Shown: piece by piece, positions 31,763 to 31,952 of the stretch | How positions within the stretch are numbered: position 1 is the first letter of the stretch | How the letters are laid out: every line of letters begins with the position of its first letter | Assembly (NCBI GenBank): GCA_004151065.3 | Contig: NWUY0304918643.1 | Coordinates: 1-31,952, forward strand | Direction: 5' to 3' | Source of the DNA: Larix sibirica | Lineage: Eukaryota; Streptophyta; Pinopsida; Pinales; Pinaceae | DNA: 31,952 bases | The notes under the pieces: model-generated | What the model was told of the DNA's origin: nothing | The model's database searches: none | The model's input: the letters and a program-made list of their open reading frames with translations, nothing else | Program-made: the position numbers and the translations under genes

Positions 31763-31800
31763 ACAAAGGTGAGCAAGATAGCGCATTAGGTCACCTTTGT
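31763..31800. repeat. Perfect 10-bp inverted repeat (hairpin)
   Basis: acaaaggtga (31763-31772) and tcacctttgt (31791-31800) are exact reverse complements separated by 18 bases. It lies only 20 bases beyond the preceding hairpin. No T-run or coding region is near, so it is not called a terminator. Confidence 0.7.
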
Positions 31801-31952
31801 GCTTGAGTTATTACAACCATTATTTAGCATCAACTAATAACATGTGTAAAATAAACCCTAGAACTTCATCAAATTAACCTTCAAGAATGAAAGATCATCC
31901 AAAGAGAGGTGCACAAAGAATCAAGAGATCCAATAAACCAAGAGAAATAGAA

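Larger units (their letters stand above)
30328..31952. other. Gene-free, nuclear-like sequence to the right of the gap
   Basis: No open frame over 60 codons lies wholly within this stretch. From about 30960 it is clearly richer in A+T than the left side, with long A/T words and few of the short-word islands that typify the rest of the window. Small direct repeats occur (atctccagtgcttccagtgc words near 30700, atcaatcaatatca near 31035). It reads like plant nuclear intergenic or retroelement-flank DNA, but no LTR, primer-binding site or coding motif was identified. Confidence 0.45.

Overview
The window looks like gene-poor plant DNA, most probably intergenic sequence of an expanded seed-plant mitochondrial genome (gymnosperm or conifer favoured), or a nuclear copy or mis-scaffold of such sequence. 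The basis is: decayed plant-type LINE and Ty3/gypsy fragments; no rRNA, no convincing tRNA and no recognisable mitochondrial or plastid protein gene in about 32 kb; middling base composition; and the short-word texture (cttgcttgcttgc, aaggaagg, ctttcttt) common in plant mitochondrial spacers. The organelle and taxon assignment is inference, because no diagnostic organellar gene is present.

Layout. 1-2117: short-motif repeat islands (agtagcccagt type and relatives). 2118-2990: a LINE fragment in + orientation that keeps part of the endonuclease and the zinc-binding C-terminal region but lacks the whole reverse transcriptase core. 3359-3775: a diverged tandem repeat with a spacing of roughly 180-190 bp. 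3776-12486: mostly featureless spacer with minisatellite-like islands (6795-7170, 7780-7930) and a few unidentified open frames. 12494-12998 (- strand): a Ty3/gypsy gag zinc-knuckle fragment with seven in-frame stops. 13000-20455: spacer, one 192-codon open frame with an internal 33-bp duplication, and several repeat islands. 20456-20701 (+): a Ty3/gypsy reverse transcriptase fragment that ends where a gtcatagccag-type island begins. 21120-25340: spacer plus two unidentified - strand open frames; the one at 24733-25125 looks the most protein-like in the window. 25340-27010: the largest repeat island, a triplet-phased actggt/ggatct array. 27235-27745: another island. 27943-28248 (+): a Ty3/gypsy RNase H fragment. 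30120-30325: a second actggt array, which stops at a two-base assembly gap (30326-30327). 30328-31952: sequence of a different character, richer in A+T and without the short-motif islands, reading more like plant nuclear DNA.

No genes here work together in any visible pathway. The recurring themes are (1) dead retroelement pieces whose premature stops are often TAG at positions where the family has Gln or Trp, as C-to-T decay of methylated nuclear DNA would give, and (2) many local islands, each built from its own degenerate short word. I found no new functional system. The best candidates for novelty are the mosaic of private-motif islands, the composition switch at the gap, and the unidentified open frame at 24733-25125.
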